DNA of 51,660 nucleotides from Muribaculaceae bacterium (GTDB lineage: Bacteria > Bacteroidota > Bacteroidia > Bacteroidales > Muribaculaceae): positions 1 through 51,660 of the forward strand of contig JAFLTU010000014.1 of NCBI GenBank assembly GCA_022509125.1, in the 5' to 3' direction. Shown here in pieces: positions 37,100 through 46,036 of the stretch. The position numbers were made by a program, and so were the translations under genes. The notes under the pieces are model-generated. The model was given only the letters and a program-made list of their open reading frames with translations, ran no database searches and was not told the origin of the DNA. Numbering within the stretch: position 1 is the first letter of the stretch; every line of letters begins with the position of its first letter.

Positions 37100-37909
37100 T
37101 TATGAGGGGAGGGAATTTTCAAGCACTTTCATTGCGGCGTCGTAGCCGGCCATGACCCCCTTTTGGAGCGAAGAGAGTTCGAAAGTGGAAACCTGGTTCA
37201 GTTCGTTTACCTGGATGACCCTATCGCACAGGCGGAGATCCTGAGCTATGTTGGCCTTAAGCATCAGATGATAGCTTCTCAGGGCGATGTCAAGGAGAGT
37301 TTTCTTGCCTTTGTAGGTATGGCGCAGGGGGCTGCAGTTGCACCCATAGAGGGTCTTGCAATATCCCCGGATTGCCCAGGCCGGCAGATTACGCAACACG
37401 CCTCCATCGACATAGCTCACGCCGTTGATCACTTGAGGATTGAAAACGATGGGAATGCTGCAGGAGGCCAAGACACGAGGCACTATTTCCCCTTTGCTCC
37501 AGCCTACCGACTTGCCATGGTCGAGATCGGTGGCGCAGACAATCGTGGGAATATTGAGTTCCTCCAGGTTTTTGACCGGCAGCCAAGAGTCGAGGAGTTT
37601 TCCGAAACGGTCAAGCCGCATGAATCCTTGCCTGGGAATGGCCCATTCCGTGAAATCGCCCAGACTCGAAGCCTCTGAAAAACATTTGATGATGTCGGAG
37701 GGAGACAGCCCTGCTCCATAAAGCACGCTTGCAATCGCACCGGCCGACACACCCGAAAGGATATCGGGCCGGATGCCACATCGGTTGAAGGCCATCAAGA
37801 CACCGATATGGGAGAAACCTTTGGCCCCTCCCCCGCTCAGGGCAAGGCCCACTGTTTTGTCTTTTCGAAGACCCATTCGTTCAAGGATACTGTCGATTTT
37901 GAGTGCCAT
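37100..37909 (-). CDS. Patatin-like phospholipase
   Basis: A 269-residue patatin/RssA-type serine hydrolase. The oxyanion loop is SGGGAKG (25-31), the nucleophile elbow is GVSAG with S55, and the catalytic Asp is in VDGGVLRNLP (about 168). These give the Ser-Asp dyad used to hydrolyse acyl esters of lipids. No signal peptide, so it is probably cytoplasmic. It follows tamB by seven bases and should be co-transcribed with it, linking it loosely to envelope lipid maintenance. The natural substrate is unknown. Confidence 0.92.
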   Translation of the reverse strand: MALKIDSILERMGLRKDKTVGLALSGGGAKGFSHIGVLMAFNRCGIRPDILSGVSAGAIASVLYGAGLSPSDIIKCFSEASSLGDFTEWAIPRQGFMRLDRFGKLLDSWLPVKNLEELNIPTIVCATDLDHGKSVGWSKGEIVPRVLASCSIPIVFNPQVINGVSYVDGGVLRNLPAWAIRGYCKTLYGCNCSPLRHTYKGKKTLLDIALRSYHLMLKANIAQDLRLCDRVIQVNELNQVSTFELSSLQKGVMAGYDAAMKVLENSLPS

Positions 37910-37916
37910 AAGGTTG

Positions 37917-40900
37917 TTATTTCTTTTTCTTGAGGAATTTCACCATGTCGTCGAAATCTTTGCGATAGACGATGCCAAGGCCCTGGGTGGTCAATGCCTC
38001 GCGAAGATAATAATTCTGGTCGTTGAAGTGGTTGTAGGCCTTGAGCCGGAGATTGCCGTTTTTACTCAGCAGGTATTCCACATCGAAGTCGCCTACGAAG
38101 GTCGTGCTCGAGGTGCTCCTGTCGCGATATCCGAAATTGCCGTTGATGAGCAGCCTGTTGTTGAGTAGCCGCGAGGAGAGAGCCACGTCTACCTCTATGT
38201 CGGAGAAATCCCCCTTGTCGCTGCGGAAGGATGGAGCCACGGAAAATTTATCGGTGAGCTGACCCAGAATGTTGGTGAGCTGTGAAGAAATAGTGGATGA
38301 GGCCACAGCCGCAAGTTCTCCGCCGTTGCCCGAGGCTCCCATATATTCGGGAGTGTAAAAACGGTTGAGGGCAAGCAGATAGATAATCTGGCGATTCATC
38401 ATATCGTCGGTGGAGATTATGCTCTTCACTTTTCGCTCCACATCCTGCGTGAGAGTGGGCAATTCGATGTCGAAGGTAATGTCGGGCGAGGTCATATTGC
38501 CCTCCACGGAGAGCACGGCGTCGACAGGCACATTGGTGCGGTTGAGGTCACGATCCGTCGAGAAACTCTTGTCGAGGTCGGAAAGATTGGTGTTGACCCG
38601 GTAGGTGGCGCTGATGTCGAGGTCGGCCGCCAATGGGTTGCCGTTGAATGTGATATAGCTACCCTCCCTGATTTTGAAATCGCGAAGGATAATGTCTTGG
38701 AGCGAGAAGTTATAGTTTCCCTCGTCGATTTCATATTTCCCATACATCATCATCTCGTCGACGTCGCTTTCATATTTCACTTGCATGGCTCCATGACCTC
38801 GTGCTGTGATTTTATCTCCGGCCGCAGGATCCATCACCAATGTGAATAGAGTTTGGGGAGTGACAGTGGCCCGGATGTCGATTCCGAATTTCGAGAGACC
38901 TTCGTCGTCATGATGCATGCTCTGCCTCAACATCTCCTTTATGTCTTGGGGAGTCAGCTCCTTATTTTTGGCAGCCTCTTCGGCGCGCCGGTCGGAAAAG
39001 GTCAGGAATTCATAGTCGCGTGCATATTCCGTTTCGTTGAGCACGAAGGTAAAATTAGAATTTCCGGCCACAGTCATGTCTGCTGAGATATTTACGAGAC
39101 CCGGAATTCCCGTGAGGTAGGCCGATCCGGTTCCGAAGAGAGTGCCATACCAATCCGGATTGAGTTCAGAGTTGGTGTCGTAGCATAGGAAATTGTTTGC
39201 GTCGCTCAGTCGGAAGGTAAAGGATGGGTCGTGGAAATAGCGGTGGCTCAGCTGACCTGTGAGCAGCGCAGAGTTGCCGAATTTATCATAGAGGCGAAAA
39301 TGGGGGATCTCAATGCGGCCCGGATTGAGAAAGACTGAGTCGCTGCCGTGATATATAGTGTTGGTGTAGTCGAGTTTGACGGCCACAGAGTCGGCGAATA
39401 TCTTCCCGGTCATGTCGATATCGTGGAAAGTGCCGAAGAGTTTGACATCGCCGGTGGCGAAGCCCCCGACGTGGGAGGAGAATACTGCCATGAATGGCTG
39501 CACGAAATCCACCGGCACTTTGTGAGCTGAAAGGTCGAAACTCAGAGAGTCACGTCCGAGCCAGATTCCTCCGGCTGCATCCACGATTTGACGGCCCCCC
39601 ATGGTGATGTCGGCTCCGATCTCTATCTCCTTCTGCTCATTGTTCCATTTGCTGCGGGCGATGCATGTGCCCAGCGCTGCCCCGTTATAGGTGAAATCAT
39701 TTATCACGAGCGACTCGGTTTCGGCCACAGGATTTCCGCTAAGGAGGGCGCGTCCGGAGATTTCTCCGGTGGCGGTGCCTCCGAAGGTGACGTAGTTAAT
39801 CGCAAGCATTTCAAACACGTAGTCCACGTCGATGTCTGCCAGCCGGATTGTGACCGCATCGGCATATTCCGGCGAGGCTCGCCCCTCAAGCTCCACAAAT
39901 TGGTCATCATGGCTTATGCGGAGGCCTTGGATATCTATAGTTTCGCCTGAATAGAGGATCCGGCTTTGGGCCAGATGCCAGTCGGCAGTGCCCATCTGAA
40001 GAATAGAGGGCTGGAGCGTCAAAGCAATTTCCGGCTTCTTGGAAAGAGGGGGTCTTGAAAAATCGGCATCCAACAAAAGATGGCCCTTGAAGTCGGAGTT
40101 TTCGGTGTTGATCCAATGGATGTCGGCATTGAGGTTGTCGGCCTCTCCCCGGAGATTTACGTTTAGGGCAAGATCTCCCTTTTTGACGGGCAATGCGGTC
40201 TGGAGGAAGATGTCAAGGATTCCCGGATCGCCGAAGATATTGGCAGTCAGTTTGGTGTCGTAGATGAGTTTGTCTTTTCCCTGCTGGAGATATGGAAGAT
40301 CGAGCTCCAGCCATGCGGAATTTTCAGAGCCGAGGATAGAGCCTGAGATGTTGACAGGCACAAGGAGCCTGACGGGAAGATGGAAAAAATCGGGGAGAGT
40401 GTTGTTCTTCTTTATGTGGATATCGAAGTCGAGGTTGCCTGCCCGAGCTATGTGACCATGGTGCGGTTCTTTATTGTGAGCCACCAAAGGGTGTTGCCCC
40501 TCTTGTGAGGGAACAAGGGCCGGAAAGATTGAGGAGGTCATTCCCTTTAATTGCGGAGGGAGTTCCCGGGCGTCGAAAGTGCCTTCCAGCCGGGCTGCGA
40601 TCCAGTCGCTGTCGAGGTCGATCCGTTGCAGGGAGTCTTCGCGGCTTGCTGTTAGTTTCAGTTGGTGGAGTCGGAGGCGTCGGGAATTGTCGGGAGCCGA
40701 AAATGTGAAATTATTGAGATTGAGCTCCCCGAGGAGTTCGCGTGTGCCGGTTGCAGCGAAATCGAGATTCAGAGATCCGGCGATTTGATAGCCGTTGTAG
40801 GCCTTGAGATCGGCAAGGAGCGAAGGATCCAGACGTCCCAGGTCAAGATCGAGACGGAGACGTTTCTCCTCCCCCTCTATATCTCCGTCGAAGCGTGCCT

Positions 40901-42440
40901 CGATATCGGCGATGGCATTATCGATGAGAAGGTCGCCATCGAAATCCTCAGCGGTCTTATTCAGATTGAGGGAAAATCCCTCATAGATTTTCTTTTTGAA
41001 TTCAAAGTTGTCGACAACCAGGCTCACCATTCCTTCGGGCTTTCCGTCGGCCAGGAGTCCTTCTGCCACCACATTTGCATTGACAACCCCTAACCCTGAG
41101 TCAGGAATAAAATCTTCAAGGTGAAGGTTTTCAATCGTAACCTCCGCCTGACCCGAGTAGCGGTTGGCCGAAGGGTTTGCAATGCTCCCCTCGATCCCGA
41201 TATCGAAAAGCAGGCTTGTCAGGTCGAAATTACCCTCTCCTGTCTTATGTCTCAGGTCGGCTGCAATGTCGCCTGAAAGGTCAAGATAACCCATCTTGGC
41301 AATGGCCCCGGATAGGTTGTGGGGAAGGTTGGTCCCCGGAGGAAGCAAAAACGGGATTCTTTCAATGAGGGTTTGACCCAACCGGAGACTGAAATCTGAA
41401 ATCTCCCCTTTCGCCTCTTTTATGTTGTCGAGCCCGTCGATGGCCCCAATGAAATTCAGGTCAATTAGTTCGGGTGTGCCAAACTTAAAACGAGTGAGAT
41501 CCAGGCCTCTCAAATTGCCTGAGGCCTCTATTTCCAAAGGCAAAGATTCTTTAAAACTCTCCAATCCTTTATAGAGGAATGAAAAGTCGGCCGGTGTGAT
41601 ATAGCTTTGTGTGATGATAAGTTCCTGCCGCTCTTCCCGCAAAACCTTTGCATAGTCGCCATCCGGACCGGGAGAGAGGGAAATTTGAGGGATATAGATC
41701 CTGGAATTAGGGAATTCTATGGTGATGTCTTGAGCGCTTACCCCTTTGTCATTAAATTCTCCTTTAAGTCCTATTTTCTCGATGGAAATTGCATCCGCAA
41801 TCTTTAGGGAAAGGCGGCGAAGGTCTACCTCCACTCCCTTGTTGCCTAAACGGGGAAAAGAGATATCGGCAGAAAGATTTTCCACTTGCAGGTCTCCCTG
41901 ATCGAGGGTGCCGATTTTCCGGCCCTTCATCCAGGGACGTTTGAAACTTATGCTGCTCTTTCTCAACACCACATTCCGGAGGGCCAAATCGAAATCCTTT
42001 TTCTCTTTGTTGTCATCTTTTGGAGAAAGCGCCCGGATTATGAAATCGATGTTGAGAGGTCCCCCCTCCTCTTCTTGAACGAGATAGCCCTTGAGTCCGA
42101 TTATTTCTCCGAAGGTAAGATCTATATGGCGGTCGGCCATAAGTCGCCAGAGACTTATCCCCGCTCCGATTTTTTCCACCTCAAGACACTTCCGGCCCGA
42201 AGGGTCGAACACTTCCAACCCCGAGATGTTGACTTCGTTGAATGGATAGATCTCAATGTCAGCGATCAAGACTTCTCCCCCTATCAGTTTCGACACTTCG
42301 GCAGCGAGAATATCCTTGACGTAATTGGTGAAGGCCGGAATAGAAAAAAGAGTGTAGGCCAACACGTAAAGTCCCACGACCAAGAGCGTCAACGTGAAGA
42401 TGATGCTCCTCAAAGTCTTATAGATTGTTTTCACTATCAT
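37917..42440 (-). CDS. tamB: TamB-like translocation and assembly module protein
   Basis: A 1507-residue AsmA/TamB-family protein, a long beta-groove that spans the periplasm. Members move phospholipid between membranes or help outer-membrane protein assembly. One N-terminal membrane anchor (about 11-36, SIIFTLTLLVVGLYVLAYTLF) is followed by very long amphipathic beta repeats. The C-terminal DUF490 domain has the usual VDAVLSVEGNMTSPDITFDIELP, IYLLALNRF and SRLLNNRLLINGNFGY segments. No TamA/BamA-like partner gene is in the window. Divergent from tsaD, with facing -7 boxes. Confidence 0.93.
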   Translation of the reverse strand: MIVKTIYKTLRSIIFTLTLLVVGLYVLAYTLFSIPAFTNYVKDILAAEVSKLIGGEVLIADIEIYPFNEVNISGLEVFDPSGRKCLEVEKIGAGISLWRLMADRHIDLTFGEIIGLKGYLVQEEEGGPLNIDFIIRALSPKDDNKEKKDFDLALRNVVLRKSSISFKRPWMKGRKIGTLDQGDLQVENLSADISFPRLGNKGVEVDLRRLSLKIADAISIEKIGLKGEFNDKGVSAQDITIEFPNSRIYIPQISLSPGPDGDYAKVLREERQELIITQSYITPADFSFLYKGLESFKESLPLEIEASGNLRGLDLTRFKFGTPELIDLNFIGAIDGLDNIKEAKGEISDFSLRLGQTLIERIPFLLPPGTNLPHNLSGAIAKMGYLDLSGDIAADLRHKTGEGNFDLTSLLFDIGIEGSIANPSANRYSGQAEVTIENLHLEDFIPDSGLGVVNANVVAEGLLADGKPEGMVSLVVDNFEFKKKIYEGFSLNLNKTAEDFDGDLLIDNAIADIEARFDGDIEGEEKRLRLDLDLGRLDPSLLADLKAYNGYQIAGSLNLDFAATGTRELLGELNLNNFTFSAPDNSRRLRLHQLKLTASREDSLQRIDLDSDWIAARLEGTFDARELPPQLKGMTSSIFPALVPSQEGQHPLVAHNKEPHHGHIARAGNLDFDIHIKKNNTLPDFFHLPVRLLVPVNISGSILGSENSAWLELDLPYLQQGKDKLIYDTKLTANIFGDPGILDIFLQTALPVKKGDLALNVNLRGEADNLNADIHWINTENSDFKGHLLLDADFSRPPLSKKPEIALTLQPSILQMGTADWHLAQSRILYSGETIDIQGLRISHDDQFVELEGRASPEYADAVTIRLADIDVDYVFEMLAINYVTFGGTATGEISGRALLSGNPVAETESLVINDFTYNGAALGTCIARSKWNNEQKEIEIGADITMGGRQIVDAAGGIWLGRDSLSFDLSAHKVPVDFVQPFMAVFSSHVGGFATGDVKLFGTFHDIDMTGKIFADSVAVKLDYTNTIYHGSDSVFLNPGRIEIPHFRLYDKFGNSALLTGQLSHRYFHDPSFTFRLSDANNFLCYDTNSELNPDWYGTLFGTGSAYLTGIPGLVNISADMTVAGNSNFTFVLNETEYARDYEFLTFSDRRAEEAAKNKELTPQDIKEMLRQSMHHDDEGLSKFGIDIRATVTPQTLFTLVMDPAAGDKITARGHGAMQVKYESDVDEMMMYGKYEIDEGNYNFSLQDIILRDFKIREGSYITFNGNPLAADLDISATYRVNTNLSDLDKSFSTDRDLNRTNVPVDAVLSVEGNMTSPDITFDIELPTLTQDVERKVKSIISTDDMMNRQIIYLLALNRFYTPEYMGASGNGGELAAVASSTISSQLTNILGQLTDKFSVAPSFRSDKGDFSDIEVDVALSSRLLNNRLLINGNFGYRDRSTSSTTFVGDFDVEYLLSKNGNLRLKAYNHFNDQNYYLREALTTQGLGIVYRKDFDDMVKFLKKKK

Positions 42441-42539
42441 GAGGTGGGGACTATGGGGATTGGAGCGGCCCGAATAGAATTTCTATGGAGAATTTCCGGG
42501 CAGAATATCCGGGAGTTGCCCTCAAGGGGGTCTCAATTG

Positions 42540-42567
42540 CAAATTTAAACAAAAACGCTTAAATTTG
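42540..42567. promoter_or_regulatory. Facing divergent promoters of tamB and tsaD
   Basis: Two TAAATTTG boxes face away from each other: minus 42540-42547 and plus 42560-42567. They form an 11-bp inverted repeat (TGCAAATTTAA ... TTAAATTTGCA) with a 10-bp spacer. A plus-strand TTG at 42536-42538 is 21 bases before its -7 box, a good -33 spacing; the minus box has TTTG at 42571-42574, spacing 23. Starts would be near 42574 (96 bases before tsaD) and near 42533 (about 93 before tamB). Confidence 0.65.
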
Positions 42568-42669
42568 CATCAAATCTATAAGCTTCCCCTCCTCCTGCCC
42601 CCTCATCTGTCACCCATTAATTTTTAAATCTTAACTCTTTAATCTTAACTCTTAACCCTCAAGATCCCC

Positions 42670-43680
42670 ATGACCATCCTCGCAATCGAATCCTCCTGCG
42701 ACGACACATCTGCGGCTGTCATAGGCGACGGACTCTTGCTTAGCAACGTCATAGCGAGCCAGAGGGTGCATGAAAACTATGGAGGAGTAGTGCCGGAACT
42801 GGCTTCTCGAGCCCATCAGGAGAACATCGTGCCGGTGGTCGACGAGGCTTTGCGTCAGGCAGGAGTCAAGAAAGAAGATTTAAATGCAATAGCGTTCACC
42901 CGGGGCCCGGGACTTTTGGGGTCGCTCCTGGTGGGCACTTCCTTCGCCAAAGGACTGGCTATCTCTTTAGGGATACCGCTCATCGACGTCAATCATCTCC
43001 ATGGCCATGTGCTTTCCCATTTCATAAAGCGGGAACCCGATGACGAGACTCCTGAATTTCCCTTTATATGTCTGTTGATTTCCGGGGGCAATTCACAGAT
43101 AGTGTTAGCCCATAGCGAAGGGGAAATGGAAATTTTGGGAAAGACCATCGACGACGCAGCCGGAGAAGCTTTCGACAAATGCGCCAAGGTGATGGGTCTC
43201 CCCTATCCCGGCGGCCCTCACATCGACCGCCTTGCCGCCGAAGGAAATCCGGAGAGGTTTAAATTCGCCAAACCCCATATCCCGGGGCTCGATTATTCCT
43301 TCAGCGGCCTCAAAACTTCTTTTCTTTATACCCTGCGAGACAATTTGAAAGCTGATCCGGAGTTTATAGAGAAGAACAAGGCTGATTTGGCGGCCTCTCT
43401 GCAAAAGACCATTATCGACATACTTCTCGATAAACTTGACAAGGCCGTTAGGGAGCATCCCGTGAGACATCTGGCCATCGGGGGCGGAGTTTCGGCAAAT
43501 AGCGGAGTGAGAAAGGCTGTGGAGGAATTTTGCACCAAACGCGGCATCCGCGCATGGATCCCTCCGAGGGTGTTCACCACCGACAACGCCGCGATGGTGG
43601 CCCAGGCGGCCCTCTTTAAACTAAAGGCCGGCGATTTTTGCCCCCTCGATGCCCCGCCCTATTCCCGCGTGGAAATCTGA
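42670..43680 (+). CDS. tsaD: tRNA threonylcarbamoyladenosine transferase TsaD
   Basis: A 336-residue Kae1/TsaD enzyme that, with TsaB and TsaE, installs N6-threonylcarbamoyl on A37 of ANN-reading tRNAs. It has the N-terminal AIESSCDDTSAAV (4-16), the metal site H109-LHG-H113 in NHLHGH, the nucleotide motif ISGGNSQIV and the late GGGVSANSGVR. The length is normal. It is first in a plus-strand operon with a CinA-like gene 41 bases downstream. Confidence 0.96.
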   Translation: MTILAIESSCDDTSAAVIGDGLLLSNVIASQRVHENYGGVVPELASRAHQENIVPVVDEALRQAGVKKEDLNAIAFTRGPGLLGSLLVGTSFAKGLAISLGIPLIDVNHLHGHVLSHFIKREPDDETPEFPFICLLISGGNSQIVLAHSEGEMEILGKTIDDAAGEAFDKCAKVMGLPYPGGPHIDRLAAEGNPERFKFAKPHIPGLDYSFSGLKTSFLYTLRDNLKADPEFIEKNKADLAASLQKTIIDILLDKLDKAVREHPVRHLAIGGGVSANSGVRKAVEEFCTKRGIRAWIPPRVFTTDNAAMVAQAALFKLKAGDFCPLDAPPYSRVEI

Positions 43681-43721
43681 GGAAGAGACAAATGGGTTGA
43701 CTTCATGGGAAAAAGACTTTG

Positions 43722-44528
43722 ATGATGAAGAAAGACAAAGATAAAAAGAACGACATCGATAAGGCCCGCATCGGCGAGAGCTATACGGAGACACGCCATG
43801 TGGTGATCTACGGCTATACACGCCAGGAGCTCTCAAGAGTGATCAGGCATTTCGAGGCCCAGTTGCCCGAATTTGTAAAAATCACGATTGAAAACACCCA
43901 CCTGGTGACCAATATCACCCTTACGGGAGAAAACACCGGGGTGGAACTGCTTCGGTTTCAGATGAACCGCTACCACAACAATCTCAACAGCATCTTCACT
44001 CGCGACGTTGTTTCGATGGAGAATAAGACTGTGGCAGAGGTGTTGGGAGGTCTTTTGCAGGAAAGGGAACTCACTGTGGCTTGTGCAGAGAGTTGCACAG
44101 GGGGCAACCTTGCCCATCGGATTGTGCAGGTGCCCGGTTCGTCGGCATATTTCCTTGGGAGCGTAGTTAGCTATTCCAACGATGTAAAGGCCCGGGTGTT
44201 GGGAGTTTCCCGGAGTAATCTGTCAGCCTTTGGTGCAGTGTCGCAGGAGGTGGTAGAGGAAATGGCCGACGGAGTGGCCCGGCTTATGAGGAGCGATTGT
44301 GCGATCGCCACTTCCGGCATCGCAGGGCCCGATGGCGGCACTCCACTCAAACCCGTGGGCACAGTTTGGATTGCCGTGAAATATGGCGACACGGTGGTCA
44401 GCGAATGCCTTCATTTCAAGGGCGACCGCAACACTGTCATAGAGAGCGCCACAAATCATGGAATGGTGATGCTCATCAACCTCCTCCGGAATTCCTATAC
44501 TGTGCAGGAGGAGGTCAACGATGACTGA
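43722..44528 (+). CDS. CinA-like nicotinamide-nucleotide amidase lacking the MoaB-like domain
   Basis: A 268-residue protein. Residues from about 105 on are a complete CinA C-terminal (PncC) domain: VACAESCTGGNLAHRI, FLGSVVSYSNDVKARVLGV, GAVSQEVVEEMA and TSGIAGPDGGTPLKPVGTVW. This domain deamidates nicotinamide mononucleotide in NAD recycling. The ~70 residues before it (YGYTRQELSRVIRHFEAQLPEF region) look like the KH-like linker domain of full-length CinA. The N-terminal MoaB-like domain (about 170 residues) is absent, replaced by a short basic leader MMKKDKDKKND. I chose ATG 43722 over TTG 43719. It overlaps the DUF3108 gene by eight bases. Confidence 0.88.
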   Translation: MMKKDKDKKNDIDKARIGESYTETRHVVIYGYTRQELSRVIRHFEAQLPEFVKITIENTHLVTNITLTGENTGVELLRFQMNRYHNNLNSIFTRDVVSMENKTVAEVLGGLLQERELTVACAESCTGGNLAHRIVQVPGSSAYFLGSVVSYSNDVKARVLGVSRSNLSAFGAVSQEVVEEMADGVARLMRSDCAIATSGIAGPDGGTPLKPVGTVWIAVKYGDTVVSECLHFKGDRNTVIESATNHGMVMLINLLRNSYTVQEEVNDD

Positions 44529-45282
44529 TATGAGAAGAATATTTTTACTGCTGGTGGCGACGCTCTGTGTGGCTATGGTTTCTTATGCCACTCCGGAGAA
44601 ATTGAATTATGTCGTCACATATAAATGGGGCCTAATCCAAAAGGATGCGGGAGATGTGGAAATAACGCGCACTCCCCGGGCAGAAGGCTATGAGCTGAGA
44701 CTCGTGGCCCGCACCAAACCTTGGGCCGACCGCATCTATAAGGTGAGAGACACTCTGATCTCGGTGACCTCAAAGGAGAAATATCGCCCCATCCACTACA
44801 CCTATATAGCCCATGAGAAAAACAAATATCGTCGCGATGAGGTGAAGTTCACATATATCGGCAATACTGTGAAGGGCGATGCAGAAAAATATAAGGAAGA
44901 CAAGAATGGCAATATAAAACACACCGCCACCACTCTGGAGGCCACGGGGCCGGCCTACGATATGCTCAGCGTTTATTTCTTTCTCCGCGAGCTCGACTAT
45001 GCCAACATGAAGCCGGGAGAAATTATCAACGCCTCAATCTTCTCGGGATCGAAAAAGGAGAACTTAGAGGTGAAATGCGTGGGCAAGGAAAATATCCAGC
45101 TGCGCGACAAGAGCGAGCACGAGGCTTGGCACATCACCTTCAAGTTTACGCAAGCGGAGGGCAAGAAATCGAGCGACGATATCAATTGCTGGGTATCGAC
45201 AGCCCCCTCCCATATTCCGCTCCTGATTGTAGGGAATCTGCCCATTGGACAGGTGAGAGTCCATTTTGCCGGACAGAGCTGA
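44521..45282 (+). CDS. DUF3108 exported protein
   Basis: A 253-residue exported protein with signal peptide (about 1-23, IFLLLVATLCVAMVSYA; no lipobox). It has DUF3108 beta-barrel-like features: LNYVVTYKWGLIQKDAGDVEI, a DMLSVYFFLRELDY helix and WVSTAPSHIPLLIVGNLPIGQVRV near the end. It is probably periplasmic. The function of DUF3108 is not established, although a link to outer-membrane or polysaccharide assembly is often guessed. The ATG is inside the end of the CinA-like gene, giving translational coupling; a second in-frame ATG at 44530 is also possible. Confidence 0.85.
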   Translation: MTDMRRIFLLLVATLCVAMVSYATPEKLNYVVTYKWGLIQKDAGDVEITRTPRAEGYELRLVARTKPWADRIYKVRDTLISVTSKEKYRPIHYTYIAHEKNKYRRDEVKFTYIGNTVKGDAEKYKEDKNGNIKHTATTLEATGPAYDMLSVYFFLRELDYANMKPGEIINASIFSGSKKENLEVKCVGKENIQLRDKSEHEAWHITFKFTQAEGKKSSDDINCWVSTAPSHIPLLIVGNLPIGQVRVHFAGQS

Positions 45283-45329
45283 ACCTCGGCTTTTTTTGGA
45301 TCACCGAGATTCTAATAAGATCAAGAATT

Positions 45330-45369
45330 CCAACTCTTCCTTATCTCAAGAAAGGGTTGGTTTTTTTTT
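45330..45369 (+). terminator. Terminator after the tsaD operon, overlapping the MBL gene end
   Basis: Arms 45330-45342 and 45348-45360 form a 13-base stem with one wobble and one mismatch, followed by nine Ts (45361-45369). It stops plus-strand transcription. The right arm and T tract are also codons for the last residues of the convergent MBL hydrolase gene (stop at 45341), so one sequence serves both uses. Confidence 0.75.
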
Positions 45370-45982
45370 CTTCACCAATGGTTGATGCCGGGCCGTGACC
45401 GGGAAGTATGACTGTGTCGTCGGGTAGGTTCAATAATTCTTTTCCTATGCTATCGATCAGTTCTTTATAGTCGCCGCCAGGAAGGTCGGTGCGTCCGATG
45501 CTCCCTTTGAAGAGGGCGTCGCCGGTGATTACGTAATGACCTTCCGGATCATAGAGGGCTATGCTCCCCTTAGAATGTCCGGGCACTCCAATCACGTCCA
45601 ACCTTCCGTTTCCTATCTCGATTTTGTCTCCAGGCTTCAGATAATCTGAAATCTCTATTTCCCCGAAGTCTTTGAAGAGACCGAACATGCGAGCCTGCTC
45701 CTGAATTCCGTCGGCCATGAATTTGTCAGCCTCATGGGCCTTTACAGGCACTCCGAATTTTTCACGCAGGAAGGGAATGCCTGCCACATGGTCGATATGA
45801 AGATGGGTGTTGATCACTTGTGTGAGCGTCAGACCTTTGGTGGTAAGGAAATCTTCGATTGCCTCCTCTTCATCAGGATTAGACATTCCGGGGTCGACTA
45901 TGACACATTCCTTGCTTTCAGGGTCGAAGACCACGTATGTGTTGATGCCAAAGAGGCTGAATTGAAAAATTGCTACTTGCAT
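45341..45982 (-). CDS. MBL-fold metallo-hydrolase (glyoxalase II-like)
   Basis: A 213-residue single-domain metallo-beta-lactamase-fold hydrolase. The HxHxDH motif is H60-L-H62-I-D64-H65 in NTHLHIDHVAG. Further ligands are in VPGHSKGS, ITGDALF (bridging Asp) and LPGHGP. The small size and motif spacing match the YcbL/glyoxalase II-like group that hydrolyses thioesters such as S-lactoylglutathione analogues. The substrate here is unknown. It is the last gene of ppx-aroA-(small membrane protein)-MBL, 54 bases after its neighbour. Confidence 0.9.
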   Translation of the reverse strand: MQVAIFQFSLFGINTYVVFDPESKECVIVDPGMSNPDEEEAIEDFLTTKGLTLTQVINTHLHIDHVAGIPFLREKFGVPVKAHEADKFMADGIQEQARMFGLFKDFGEIEISDYLKPGDKIEIGNGRLDVIGVPGHSKGSIALYDPEGHYVITGDALFKGSIGRTDLPGGDYKELIDSIGKELLNLPDDTVILPGHGPASTIGEEKKTNPFLR

Positions 45983-46036
45983 GGAGATTTTAGTTTTCAG
46001 TTTAAGGTTTTTAAGTTTTGGGTGGAATCGGGATTT

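Noticed and set aside
41886..42548. 220-residue plus-strand open frame over the tamB N-terminus
   Set aside because: It overlaps a clear TamB coding region in antisense and shows no recognisable domain; it also runs through the tamB/tsaD promoter region.
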